The notes: generated by a model from the sequence alone, not told the origin. A stretch of DNA of 22,694 bases from JAKIVR01 sp035933635 (GCA_035933635.1 DASYYY010000018.1:1-22694); one strand, 5' to 3'. Positions 15,505 to 22,578 are shown, counted from the stretch's first letter. Numbers and translations: made by a program.

Positions 15505-16620
15505 ATGGCCTCGGGGCTCGTCCAACTCCTGCCGATGGCCTCGAGCTTCCGGGGCGAGCTCTCGCCGGCCTGCGTGCAGTGCGCCCAGGGCCAGAAGATG
15601 GTCCTGTTCGTCACCGGCAAGTGCCGGTTCCGCTGCTTCTATTGCCCGGTCTCCGAGCGCCGCAACCAGATCGACGTGACCTACGCGAACGAGCGGCTGG
15701 TCCGTTCCGACCAGGACGTGCTCGACGAAGCGCGCGCGATGGGAGCCACGGGCACGGGCATCACCGGCGGCGACCCCCTCGGTGTCTTCGACCGTGTCGA
15801 GCACTACGTCCGACTCCTGAAGTCCACCTTCGGGCCCGAGCACAACATCCATCTCTACACCCACGAGCCCAACGCCGACAAGCTCGAGCGGCTCGCCCGC
15901 GCCGGGCTCGATGAGTTCCGCCTCCACATCCCCCACTACCTCTGGGGACCCCTCACCGCCGACGGGGGGGCGTATCGCGCGGTGCTCGAGCAGGCCCCCT
16001 CCTGGGGCATCCGCCGGGGGGTGGAGATCCCGGTCCTACCGGAGAAGAAGCGCGAGCTTCGGTCGCTGCTCCGTGCGCTGGACGGCATCGGGGTCGACTT
16101 CGTCAACCTCAACGAGCTCGAGTTCTCCGAGACCAACGAGGAGAAACTCCACGACCGCGGCTACGCGCTCGACCCGAGGGCCGGCTGGGGAGTGCGCGGC
16201 AGCCGCGGGGTCGCCCAACAGCTCGTCCGCGAGTCGAAGCTGAAGGTCCCCGTGCACTACTGCTCGTCCCGGTTCAAAGATGGGGTGCAGCTGAAGCGCC
16301 GACTGTTGCGCCGCGCGGAGCGAACGGCGCCGGCGTTCGCATTCCGGACCGACGACGGCACGGTCCGATTCGGCATCATCGAAGCGCCGGTGAAGATCGA
16401 CCTGGATCGGTTCGCTCGCGGCATTGCGCGCCGACAGCACCTCCGACCGGAGGACTACCGAGTGGATCGGGTCCGGCGACGCGTCGAGCTCGGGGCCGAC
16501 CGCCTCCGCCGCTTCGCCGACGACCTCCGCTCGCCCGCCTTCGAGATCGAGGAGTATCCGACCGCCGACGCGCTCGAGGTTGAGCGCGAACCGCTCAACA
16601 CGGCGGCGTTCCCGGGGTAG
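15505..16620 (+). CDS. Radical SAM protein, COG2108 type (pyruvate-formate-lyase-activase related)
   Basis: This 371-residue protein has the cluster motif CRFRCFYC (Cys40, Cys44, Cys47), the CxxxCxxC that binds the SAM-cleaving 4Fe-4S cluster. GITGGDP follows, the GGE-like SAM-binding motif with Asp in place of Glu. A second cysteine pair, CVQC (Cys23, Cys26), precedes the radical SAM motif. With the leading SPACVQC-QGQKM segment, this is the pattern of the archaeal COG2108 family, whose substrate is unknown to me. The C-terminal quarter is Arg-rich. The ATG at 15505 is chosen; Met11 is an alternative. The promoter is unclear, with only GTTTTGG about 30 bases upstream. The 3' end is overlapped in antisense by the small cysteine protein that follows folD. 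Confidence 0.88.
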   Translation: MASGLVQLLPMASSFRGELSPACVQCAQGQKMVLFVTGKCRFRCFYCPVSERRNQIDVTYANERLVRSDQDVLDEARAMGATGTGITGGDPLGVFDRVEHYVRLLKSTFGPEHNIHLYTHEPNADKLERLARAGLDEFRLHIPHYLWGPLTADGGAYRAVLEQAPSWGIRRGVEIPVLPEKKRELRSLLRALDGIGVDFVNLNELEFSETNEEKLHDRGYALDPRAGWGVRGSRGVAQQLVRESKLKVPVHYCSSRFKDGVQLKRRLLRRAERTAPAFAFRTDDGTVRFGIIEAPVKIDLDRFARGIARRQHLRPEDYRVDRVRRRVELGADRLRRFADDLRSPAFEIEEYPTADALEVEREPLNTAAFPG

Positions 16621-16838
16621 CTGCGCGGGGGCGGGACGTAACCCTCGTCGCAGGCGTGCCCACCGAAGGTGAGGAACCGCACGTCCCCGCGCTGGTGCTT
16701 GATCGAGCAGGGGCCCCAGCCATCGTCCTCGGCGCCATACCACATCGGGCAGTCGAGGCAGTGGAGGTCCGACCCCATCGGTCGCGAGCGGTGGCGTACG
16801 GTCTTCCGAGCGGGGTCGGCCGCCCCGCGGGGGGTCAT
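16455..16838 (-). CDS. Small four-cysteine protein translationally coupled to folD
   Basis: The ATG overlaps the folD stop (ATGA). The convincing part is residues 21-72, with Cys27, Cys30, Cys44 and Cys63 in HCLDCPMWYG, GWGPCSIKH and GGHACDEGY. This is a compact arrangement likely to bind zinc or an iron-sulfur cluster. I cannot name the family. Met21 is an alternative start. From about residue 74 the frame runs antisense through the last 166 bases of the radical SAM gene, and its composition becomes Ser/Arg-rich and shadow-like. The real protein may therefore end near 16620, with the remainder either a genuine tail or the result of a lost stop or sequence error. Total length as read is 127 residues. 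Confidence 0.65.
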   Translation of the reverse strand: MTPRGAADPARKTVRHRSRPMGSDLHCLDCPMWYGAEDDGWGPCSIKHQRGDVRFLTFGGHACDEGYVPPPRSYPGNAAVLSGSRSTSSASAVGYSSISKAGERRSSAKRRRRSAPSSTRRRTRSTR

Positions 16839-17728
16839 CCGGAGCCCCCGGCGTGGAGGAGCTCCCAGCCGTGGACCGCATTGGCCATCAGCTCGGAGAC
16901 GGTCACCGGTCCGACCCCCCCTGGCGTCGGCGTCAGCGCGCCCGCCCAGCCGTCCAGGTCGACGAGGTCGGCGTCTCCGACCGCGCGCATCCCGCCCGGT
17001 TTCGACGGATCGGGCACGGAGCTCAGTCCGACATCGATAACCGTGGCGCCCTTGGGGATCAGCTTGCGGGTGAGCAACCCGGGTTGACCTACGCAGCTGA
17101 TCACGACCTCACTTCCGGAGAGCGTGGCGGCAAGGTCGGGGGTTCGGGAGTGGGCCACGGTGACCGTGGCGTCGCCACCGGGCCCCCGCGCCAAAAGGCG
17201 CACGGCCAGCGGGAGGCCCACCGTGGGGGAACGACCGAGCACGGTGATCCGATGGCCGGCAAGCGGGATCGCGTAGTGCTCGAGGATGGCCAACGCCGCC
17301 AGCGCCACCGCCGGAACCTGGCGCGGGCGGCCGGAGAGCAGGTGGCCGAGATTCGACCATCCGACGCCATCGGTGTCCTTCTCCGGCCGGAGCCGGCTGA
17401 CCGAGGCCTCGAAGTCGAATGGGGCCGGCAACGGGTGCTCCACAATCGCCCCATGGATCGCGGTGTCGGAGTCGATGAGGCTCAGGAGTGTGTCGAGGTC
17501 CTTCGGGCCCGATCCCGGCTGCAGGGGGGTCGACCGGAACTCGATCCCAGCGGTCGCCGCCGCCTTCCCCTGCCGCTTCAGGTAGAACTGGAAGGGCGTG
17601 GAGGCGCCCAGGTGCACGCTGGCGAGCACCGGTACCGGGAGCCCCTGGGCGCGACCGGCCGCGACCGTTTCGCGGCATTTCTGGAGCACCCGCTCCGCGA
17701 CCGGAGCCCCGTCCAACCGCTCGGTCAC
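16835..17728 (-). CDS. folD: Divergent FolD-family methylene-tetrahydrofolate dehydrogenase, cyclohydrolase site altered
   Basis: This 297-residue protein aligns end to end with FolD, which oxidises 5,10-methylene-THF and hydrolyses the methenyl product. NADP-domain motifs are intact (VLGRSPTVGLPLA, VVISCVGQPG, ATVIDVG, PTPGGVGPVT), as is KDTDG (118-121). Three substrate-site features differ. The lysine of the YxxxK motif is Gln53 (Tyr49-Leu-Lys-Arg-Gln). The Gln of the usual VQLPLP is Glu97 (IVEHPLP). The CTP-type segment is AVA. Loss of that lysine in human MTHFD1 (K56Q) abolishes cyclohydrolase but keeps dehydrogenase, so this may be a dehydrogenase-only enzyme or act on another pterin. 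It starts at GTG; its stop overlaps the four-cysteine protein start. Confidence 0.9.
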   Translation of the reverse strand: MTERLDGAPVAERVLQKCRETVAAGRAQGLPVPVLASVHLGASTPFQFYLKRQGKAAATAGIEFRSTPLQPGSGPKDLDTLLSLIDSDTAIHGAIVEHPLPAPFDFEASVSRLRPEKDTDGVGWSNLGHLLSGRPRQVPAVALAALAILEHYAIPLAGHRITVLGRSPTVGLPLAVRLLARGPGGDATVTVAHSRTPDLAATLSGSEVVISCVGQPGLLTRKLIPKGATVIDVGLSSVPDPSKPGGMRAVGDADLVDLDGWAGALTPTPGGVGPVTVSELMANAVHGWELLHAGGSG

Positions 17729-17758
17729 GACCCTCCGATGGCTCGAACGCGACCGGCT

Positions 17759-17768
17759 CGGATAATGC
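17759..17768 (-). promoter_or_regulatory. Weak TATA-like element for folD
   Basis: GGCATTATCC on the minus strand lies about 35 bases upstream of the folD GTG. It is only moderately AT-rich but is the best candidate in this spacer. Confidence 0.3.
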
Positions 17769-17836
17769 CGCCGACCCCCGTTTGCGTCGACGAGAAGTGG
17801 CGCGAAGGTAGGTTTCTCCTCGAGGGTTTACCAAAA

Positions 17837-17845
17837 GGATAAATG
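17837..17845 (+). promoter_or_regulatory. Putative TATA box for the lonB cluster
   Basis: GGATAAATG lies about 48 bases before the lonB GTG at 17889, predicting transcription start near 17865. Two palindromes lie between it and the start codon. Confidence 0.55.
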
Positions 17846-17868
17846 GGGAGGTCCCCTCTCTCGAGAGG
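17845..17868 (+). repeat. Tandem palindromes at the lonB promoter, candidate operator
   Basis: GGGGAGGTCCCC (17845-17856) overlaps by two bases the next palindrome, CCTCTCTCGAGAGG (17855-17868). Both lie between the TATA box and the predicted start site, where an archaeal repressor would bind. They could instead form a small 5' hairpin. Confidence 0.4.
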
Positions 17869-17888
17869 TAAGGTCCGCGACGGCGCCC

Positions 17889-19916
17889 GTGCGGACCGGT
17901 GCAGGAGCGCATACGGCGAACGATTCGTCCGAGACGGCCGAGGCGCCGGCCGTCCAGGACCTCGATGAGTGGGGGCGTGCACTGCCCTACGCGACCACGG
18001 CCAATGTCGAGGTACCCCCCCGGCTCCTCGACCAGGTGATCGGCCAGGACGAGGCGGTCGAGGTCGCCCAGAAGGCCGCCACGCAGAAGCGGCACATGAT
18101 CCTGATCGGCGAGCCCGGGACGGGCAAGAGCATGCTCGCCCGGGCGATGGTCGATTTCCTGCCGCGCGAGCAGCTCCAGGACGTGCTCGCCTACTCCAAC
18201 AGCGAGGACCCCAACGAGCCCAAGATCAGGGTCGTCCCCTCCGGCAAGGGCAAGGAGATCGTCGCAGCCCAGAAGCTCGAGGCCGCCCAGCGCAAGGAGC
18301 AGCGCACCATCATCCTGGTCATCGCCACGGTGCTGCTCATCGTGCTCGTCGGCTGGATCGTCATCGTCGAAAAGGACCTCCTGGCCATCCTCATCGGCCT
18401 GCTGGTCTTCGTCTTCCTCCTGGCGCTGGTCCGCTTCGGCTCTGGCCGCAGCGAGAACGGCCCGAACGTCGCCAAGCTGCTCGTTTCGCACACCTCCGAG
18501 GAGAAGCCTCCGTTCATCGACGCCACCGGCGCCCACGCCGGAGCGCTCCTCGGGGACGTCAAGCACGACCCGTTCCAGTCCGGCGGGCTCGAGACGCCCC
18601 CCCACGAGCGCGTCGAGGTCGGCGCGATCCACAAGGCCAACGGCGGCGTGCTCTTCATCGACGAGATCAACCTCCTGAAGATCGAGAGCCAGCACTCACT
18701 GCTGACGGCCCTGCAGGAGCGCAAGTTCCCCATCGTCGGCCAGTCGGAACGCTCGGCGGGCGCGATGGTCAAGACCGAGCCCGTCCCCTGCGACTTCGTT
18801 CTCGTCGCGGCGGGCAACATCGACAGCGTCCAGACCATGCACCCGGCGCTGCGCTCGCGGATCCGCGGGTACGGCTACGAGCTCTACGTCAAGTCCACGA
18901 TGATCGACAACGCGGAGAACCGGATGAAGCTCGTCCGGTTCGTCGCGCAGGAGGTCCTCAAGGACAAGAAGATCCCGCACTTCGATATGGGCGCGGTCAC
19001 CGAGATCGTCCGGGAGGCCCAGCGGCGCTCGGGACGTTCCGGCCAGTTGACGCTCCGTCTGCGGGAGCTCGGGGGCCTCGTGCGCGTCGCCGGCGACGTC
19101 GCCAACGCCGAGAAGGCTTCGGTCACCTCGGCCGACCACGTGGTGCGGGCCAAGCGCGCGAGCCGCTCGCTCGAGCAGCAGATCGCCGACCGCTACATCG
19201 AGCGCCGACGCGAGTACCGCATGTTCAGCGTGGAGGGGGCCGCCATCGGCATGGTCAATGGTCTCGCCGCCATCAACGCCCAGAGCGGGATGGCGGAGTT
19301 CTCCGGCATCGTGCTCCCGATCGTCGCCGAGGTCACCCCCGCCCAGACCAAGAACGGCGGGGTCGTCGTCGCCACCGGCAAGCTCGGGGACATCGCCAAG
19401 GAGGCGGTGCAGAACGTCAGCGCGCTGATCAAGAAATACACCGGCGAGGACATCTCGCGCTACGACATCCACATCCAGTTCGTCGGGACCTCGGACGGGG
19501 TCGAGGGCGACTCCGCCTCGGTCTCGATCGCCACCGCGGTGATCAGCGCGCTCGAGGGCGTGCCGGTCCTGCAATCGATCGCGATGACCGGCTCGCTGTC
19601 GGTCCGCGGCCAGGTGCTGCCCGTCGGGGGCGTGACGGCCAAGGTCGAGGCGGCCTCCGATTCGGGGATCAAGAAGGTGCTCATTCCCGAGGACAACATG
19701 GAGGACCTCGTGCTCGAGTCGCGCTACGTCGGGCAGGTCGAGGTCATCCCGGTCCGCACGTTGCGCGATGTCCTCAAGCACGCCCTCGTCGAGCAGGGAC
19801 CGGCGAAGGAGTCGCTCCTGGAGCGGCTCGCCGCGATGGTCTACGCCACGAACCGCACGGAGGTCTCCGCGGGTCCGAGCCCGCCCCGACAACCGGCGCG
19901 TCCGGCGGGCTCGTGA
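17889..19916 (+). CDS. lonB: Archaeal membrane-anchored Lon protease
   Basis: This 675-residue ATP-dependent protease of the cytoplasmic membrane degrades unfolded and regulatory proteins. Walker A is GEPGTGKS (74-81). Two transmembrane helices (about 139-158 and 164-183) are inserted between Walker A and Walker B, the hallmark of archaeal LonB. Walker B is VLFIDEIN (Asp258, Glu259). The protease domain has the Ser-Lys dyad: Ser542 in EGDSAS and Lys585 in GGVTAKVEA, 43 residues apart as in other Lon enzymes. There is no N-terminal LON substrate domain, as expected for LonB. It starts at GTG; the first 35 residues are probably disordered. Its stop overlaps the next gene (GTGA). Proteasome psmA lies about 2.5 kb away. 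Confidence 0.97.
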   Translation: MRTGAGAHTANDSSETAEAPAVQDLDEWGRALPYATTANVEVPPRLLDQVIGQDEAVEVAQKAATQKRHMILIGEPGTGKSMLARAMVDFLPREQLQDVLAYSNSEDPNEPKIRVVPSGKGKEIVAAQKLEAAQRKEQRTIILVIATVLLIVLVGWIVIVEKDLLAILIGLLVFVFLLALVRFGSGRSENGPNVAKLLVSHTSEEKPPFIDATGAHAGALLGDVKHDPFQSGGLETPPHERVEVGAIHKANGGVLFIDEINLLKIESQHSLLTALQERKFPIVGQSERSAGAMVKTEPVPCDFVLVAAGNIDSVQTMHPALRSRIRGYGYELYVKSTMIDNAENRMKLVRFVAQEVLKDKKIPHFDMGAVTEIVREAQRRSGRSGQLTLRLRELGGLVRVAGDVANAEKASVTSADHVVRAKRASRSLEQQIADRYIERRREYRMFSVEGAAIGMVNGLAAINAQSGMAEFSGIVLPIVAEVTPAQTKNGGVVVATGKLGDIAKEAVQNVSALIKKYTGEDISRYDIHIQFVGTSDGVEGDSASVSIATAVISALEGVPVLQSIAMTGSLSVRGQVLPVGGVTAKVEAASDSGIKKVLIPEDNMEDLVLESRYVGQVEVIPVRTLRDVLKHALVEQGPAKESLLERLAAMVYATNRTEVSAGPSPPRQPARPAGS

Positions 19917-20146
19917 GGCCGTCGACCCGCATCCCCGTCCACCGGCCCCTGCCGGGTTCGCCCGGCTACGGCGCCCCCGCGGCCGAGGAGGAGAAGTTCG
20001 TCGACCGTCCCTGCTACGTGTTCAACCCCCGGCTCCCTCGGTCCTTCGACGACAAGCACTGCACGCATTGCCGGCACTACCTGACCAGCCGCTGCCCGCA
20101 CATCGACGAATTCCTCGAGGACGTCGAGGACCTCGCGCCGGAGTGA
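19913..20146 (+). CDS. Small four-cysteine protein co-translated with lonB
   Basis: This 77-residue protein starts at a GTG overlapping the lonB stop. The N-terminal 25 residues are Pro/Gly-rich and probably flexible. The folded part has Cys34 (RPCYVFNP), Cys50 and Cys53 (HCTHC), and Cys61 (RCPH), suggesting one zinc or iron-sulfur site. It ends in an acidic helix (IDEFLEDVEDLAPE). I do not recognise the family. The tight coupling to lonB and proximity to nadM suggest a small adaptor or metal-sensing partner, but this is inference from position only. The reading frame is conserved in codon character and is terminated seven bases before nadM, so I consider it real. Confidence 0.75.
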   Translation: MRPSTRIPVHRPLPGSPGYGAPAAEEEKFVDRPCYVFNPRLPRSFDDKHCTHCRHYLTSRCPHIDEFLEDVEDLAPE

Positions 20147-20150
20147 GGGG
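20145..20150 (+). promoter_or_regulatory. Ribosome binding site of nadM
   Basis: GAGGGG overlaps the upstream stop region and lies three bases before the GTG at 20154, supporting that start. Confidence 0.5.
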
Positions 20151-20153
20151 CGC

Positions 20154-20702
20154 GTGGGGCGACCCCGCGGGCTGTTCGTCGGCCGGTTCCAGCCGTTCCA
20201 CCTCGGTCACCTCGCCGTCGTCCGCGACCTGCGGCGCCAGCATCCGGACGAGGAACTGATCGTCGGCGTGGGCAGCGCGCAGCTCTCCTACACACCGGAG
20301 AACCCGTTCACCGCCGGCGAGCGCCTCGAGATGATCGTGCGCGCGGCCGCCGAGGAACATCTCGAGGGCCTCCTGCCCGTGCCGCTCCTCGACATCGACC
20401 GGCACGCGCTGTGGGTGGCCTACCTCGTCTCGCTGCTCCCGGAGTTCCGAACGGTCTACACGAGCAACCCGCTGACCCGCGAGCTGTTCGTCAAGCAAGG
20501 GTTCACGGTGGTGGAGGTACCCTGGCACGAACGGGCCACCCTGGAGGGTCGCCGGATCCGTCGGGAGCTGGCCGTACAGGGAGCGTGGGTGGACCGGGTC
20601 GCTCCGTCGGTCCGTCGGTATCTCGAGGAGATCCAGGCGCCGGCCCGGCTCGCGCTCCTCCAGGACGCTCCGCGGTCCCCGCCGGTGGGCGACGCCCCGT
20701 GA
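20154..20702 (+). CDS. nadM: Nicotinamide-nucleotide adenylyltransferase, archaeal type
   Basis: The enzyme joins ATP and NMN to make NAD. The 182-residue protein has the nucleotidyltransferase entry motif GRFQPFHLGH (residues 10-19) and a Rossmann-like fold. YTSNPLTRELF (102-112) is the archaeal NadM NMN-site region. The usual second motif, SGTxIRR, reads EGRRIRR (131-137), so the Ser and Thr that normally contact ATP phosphates are Glu and Arg. The following W and V-P-like pattern (GAWVDRVAPSV) keeps the alignment certain. The C-terminus carries an extra tail of about 20 residues. It starts at GTG; its stop overlaps the next start (GTGA). Function is likely retained, but the phosphate loop deserves checking. 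Confidence 0.93.
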   Translation: MGRPRGLFVGRFQPFHLGHLAVVRDLRRQHPDEELIVGVGSAQLSYTPENPFTAGERLEMIVRAAAEEHLEGLLPVPLLDIDRHALWVAYLVSLLPEFRTVYTSNPLTRELFVKQGFTVVEVPWHERATLEGRRIRRELAVQGAWVDRVAPSVRRYLEEIQAPARLALLQDAPRSPPVGDAP

Positions 20703-21946
20703 GGGGGCATGCCGCGCCCTCCGAAGCTCGTCCGGCCGCGAAGTTCGGCCCGATCCCCGAGTGGGCCGGTACGGCGACGCGCGCCGTCCACGCGGGCCGA
20801 CGACCCGATCTCAACGCCGGAGCGATCGCCCCGCCGATCGTCCAGACGAGCACCTTCCATTTCCCGGCCGAGAACTCCGAGTCCCGCGACGGCGGTGGGG
20901 TCTACCTGTACACGCGGCACGACAATCCGACGCAGGAGGTCGCGGCGGAGATCCTGCGTTCGCTCGAGGGGGCCGAAAGCGCGCGCGTCTTCGGAAGCGG
21001 CATGGGCGCGATCACGACCACCCTGCTCGCCCTGCTGCGCTCGGGCGATGAGGTCGTGGCGCTCGAGAGCCTCTACGGCGGTACGGTCGGACTGCTGACC
21101 GATCTCCTGCCGAGGATGGGGGTGAACGTGCGCCTCGTCACCGACGACGAGGCGGCCGACCCCGAGCGGTGCGTGACCGAGTCCACCAAGGTCGTCTACG
21201 TCGAATCCCCCACGAACCCGACGCTCCGTGTCCACGACCTGGCCGCCTGGGCACGGGCCGCCGACCGGGTCGGTGCGATCTCGGTCGTCGACAACACCTT
21301 CGCCACACCCGTGCTCCAATCCCCGCTCGCGATGGGGATGGACCTGGTGATCCACAGTGGAACGAAGTATCTCGGCGGGCACAGCGATCTGATCGCGGGT
21401 GCCGTCGCCGGACCCCGGATCCTGATCGACCGCATCCGCGCCACCCACATCGTGGTCGGCAGTGTCCTCGACCCGTTCGCCGCCTTTCTCCTCGCGCGCG
21501 GGATGCGGACCCTCCCGCTCCGCGTGCAGCGGCAGACCGAGACCGCCGCCCGCTTGGTCGAGGAGCTTCAACGAATTCCCGCGGTCGAGCGCGTCTGCTA
21601 TCCGGGGATCGGTTCGGAGGCGGAAGCCGCGATCGTTGCCCGCCAGATGCGCGGTCGAGGAGGGATGTTGTCGTTCGTGGTCCGCGGAGGGCTCGGCGCC
21701 GCCCGCGAAGTCCTCGGTCGCTTCCGCCTCATCCAAGCCGCCTCGAGCCTGGGGGGCGTCGAATCGCTGGCGAGCCTCCCACGAGAGACCTCCCACGCGT
21801 TGCTCTCACCCGAGGAACGGCAGCGTCGCGGGATAGCCGAGGGTATGATCCGGCTCTCGGTCGGCATCGAGGAGTCGGAGGATCTGGTGCGCGACCTCGC
21901 TCAAGCCCTCCACGGCTCCTCGGCGAGCGCCGCGTCCAAGTTATAG
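20699..21946 (+). CDS. PLP-dependent trans-sulfuration enzyme (cystathionine gamma-synthase/lyase family)
   Basis: This 415-residue fold-type I PLP enzyme of the Cys/Met metabolism family has these motifs: YTRHDNPTQ near the N-terminus, GSGMGAITTTLLAL, LYGGT, YVESPTNPTLRV, VVDNTFATP, the PLP-lysine motif HSGTKYLGGHSD (Lys223), and SLGGVESLASLP near the C-terminus. It may act as cystathionine gamma-synthase, gamma-lyase, or O-acetyl/O-succinylhomoserine sulfhydrylase. These cannot be separated safely by sequence reading. The GTG at 20699 overlapping the nadM stop is chosen; it gives about 20 extra residues before the family core (TRAVHAG). It is the last gene of the lonB cluster. Confidence 0.92.
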   Translation: MRGHAAPSEARPAAKFGPIPEWAGTATRAVHAGRRPDLNAGAIAPPIVQTSTFHFPAENSESRDGGGVYLYTRHDNPTQEVAAEILRSLEGAESARVFGSGMGAITTTLLALLRSGDEVVALESLYGGTVGLLTDLLPRMGVNVRLVTDDEAADPERCVTESTKVVYVESPTNPTLRVHDLAAWARAADRVGAISVVDNTFATPVLQSPLAMGMDLVIHSGTKYLGGHSDLIAGAVAGPRILIDRIRATHIVVGSVLDPFAAFLLARGMRTLPLRVQRQTETAARLVEELQRIPAVERVCYPGIGSEAEAAIVARQMRGRGGMLSFVVRGGLGAAREVLGRFRLIQAASSLGGVESLASLPRETSHALLSPEERQRRGIAEGMIRLSVGIEESEDLVRDLAQALHGSSASAASKL

Positions 21947-21947
21947 T
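21939..21947 (+). promoter_or_regulatory. Putative TATA box of the PH/zinc-ribbon gene, overlapping the upstream stop codon
   Basis: AAGTTATAG includes the TAG stop of the preceding gene. It lies about 25 bases before the ATG at 21969, spacing that predicts a leaderless transcript. Confidence 0.5.
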
Positions 21948-21968
21948 TGGGACCCCTCCCGTCGCAGG

Positions 21969-22481
21969 ATGCTGTTCAACCCCGGGGAAAGCATCTACCA
22001 CACGGCGCAGGTCTACTCGGAGTCCGACGGAAGCGTCGCGACGCTCTACCTCACCGATCAGCGTCTCGCCGTGGAGCTGGCGGGCCGCGGCGGACTACTG
22101 GGAGCGCGGCCCGCCGAGGTCCAGGTCAATGCGGCATGGGTCCACGTGAGGAACGCGCCGGCGATCCGCAAGATGATCGGCCGGCCGTTCCTCCAGATCG
22201 AAACGACCAACTCGCGATCGATGTGGAAGACCGAGGAGGCCGAGCGGCTCGTCGACCATATCGCACAGATGAAATCCCGATTCGGGTATCTGCCGCCGCC
22301 ACCACCTCCTCCTACCGGGCCGGCCGCAGTTCCCCTCCCGCACGGGGTCGTGGTGAATGTCGCCCCCTCGGCCCCGAGCCAGACGATCGAGCGGCAAGTG
22401 GTGAAGGTCCGGTGCCGATACTGCGGCAAGCTCGGCGACGAGGTGTTGGGCCATTGTCCGAGCTGCGGTGCCGCGCTGTAG
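21969..22481 (+). CDS. PH-like domain protein with Pro-rich linker and C-terminal zinc ribbon
   Basis: This 170-residue protein has three parts. Residues 1-105 look like a bacterial-type PH/GRAM-like beta sandwich ending in an amphipathic helix (LFNPGESIYHTAQV...VATLYLTDQRLAV...EEAERLVDHIAQMK). A linker has seven prolines in a row (109-115). A zinc ribbon closes it, with Cys149-x2-Cys152 and Cys163-x2-Cys166 (CRYCG...CPSCG). There are no membrane helices or signal peptide. PH-like domains usually bind lipids or proteins, so a membrane-associated adaptor is plausible, but no partner is apparent. It has its own promoter, independent of the upstream cluster. Confidence 0.8.
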   Translation: MLFNPGESIYHTAQVYSESDGSVATLYLTDQRLAVELAGRGGLLGARPAEVQVNAAWVHVRNAPAIRKMIGRPFLQIETTNSRSMWKTEEAERLVDHIAQMKSRFGYLPPPPPPPTGPAAVPLPHGVVVNVAPSAPSQTIERQVVKVRCRYCGKLGDEVLGHCPSCGAAL

Positions 22482-22578
22482 TCCGGGTCGGCGCCCCACT
22501 CCCCGCCCTCACGGTAACCGCCGCCCTGCGGTCGGATTCGCTCCCAACCGCCGACCGGAGCCGACCCGCTCAGGGGAA

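Noticed and set aside
16036..16881. Minus-strand frame of 281 codons over the radical SAM 3' end and folD 3' end
   Set aside because: Out of frame with both the Cys-rich coding signal and folD; low-complexity shadow composition.
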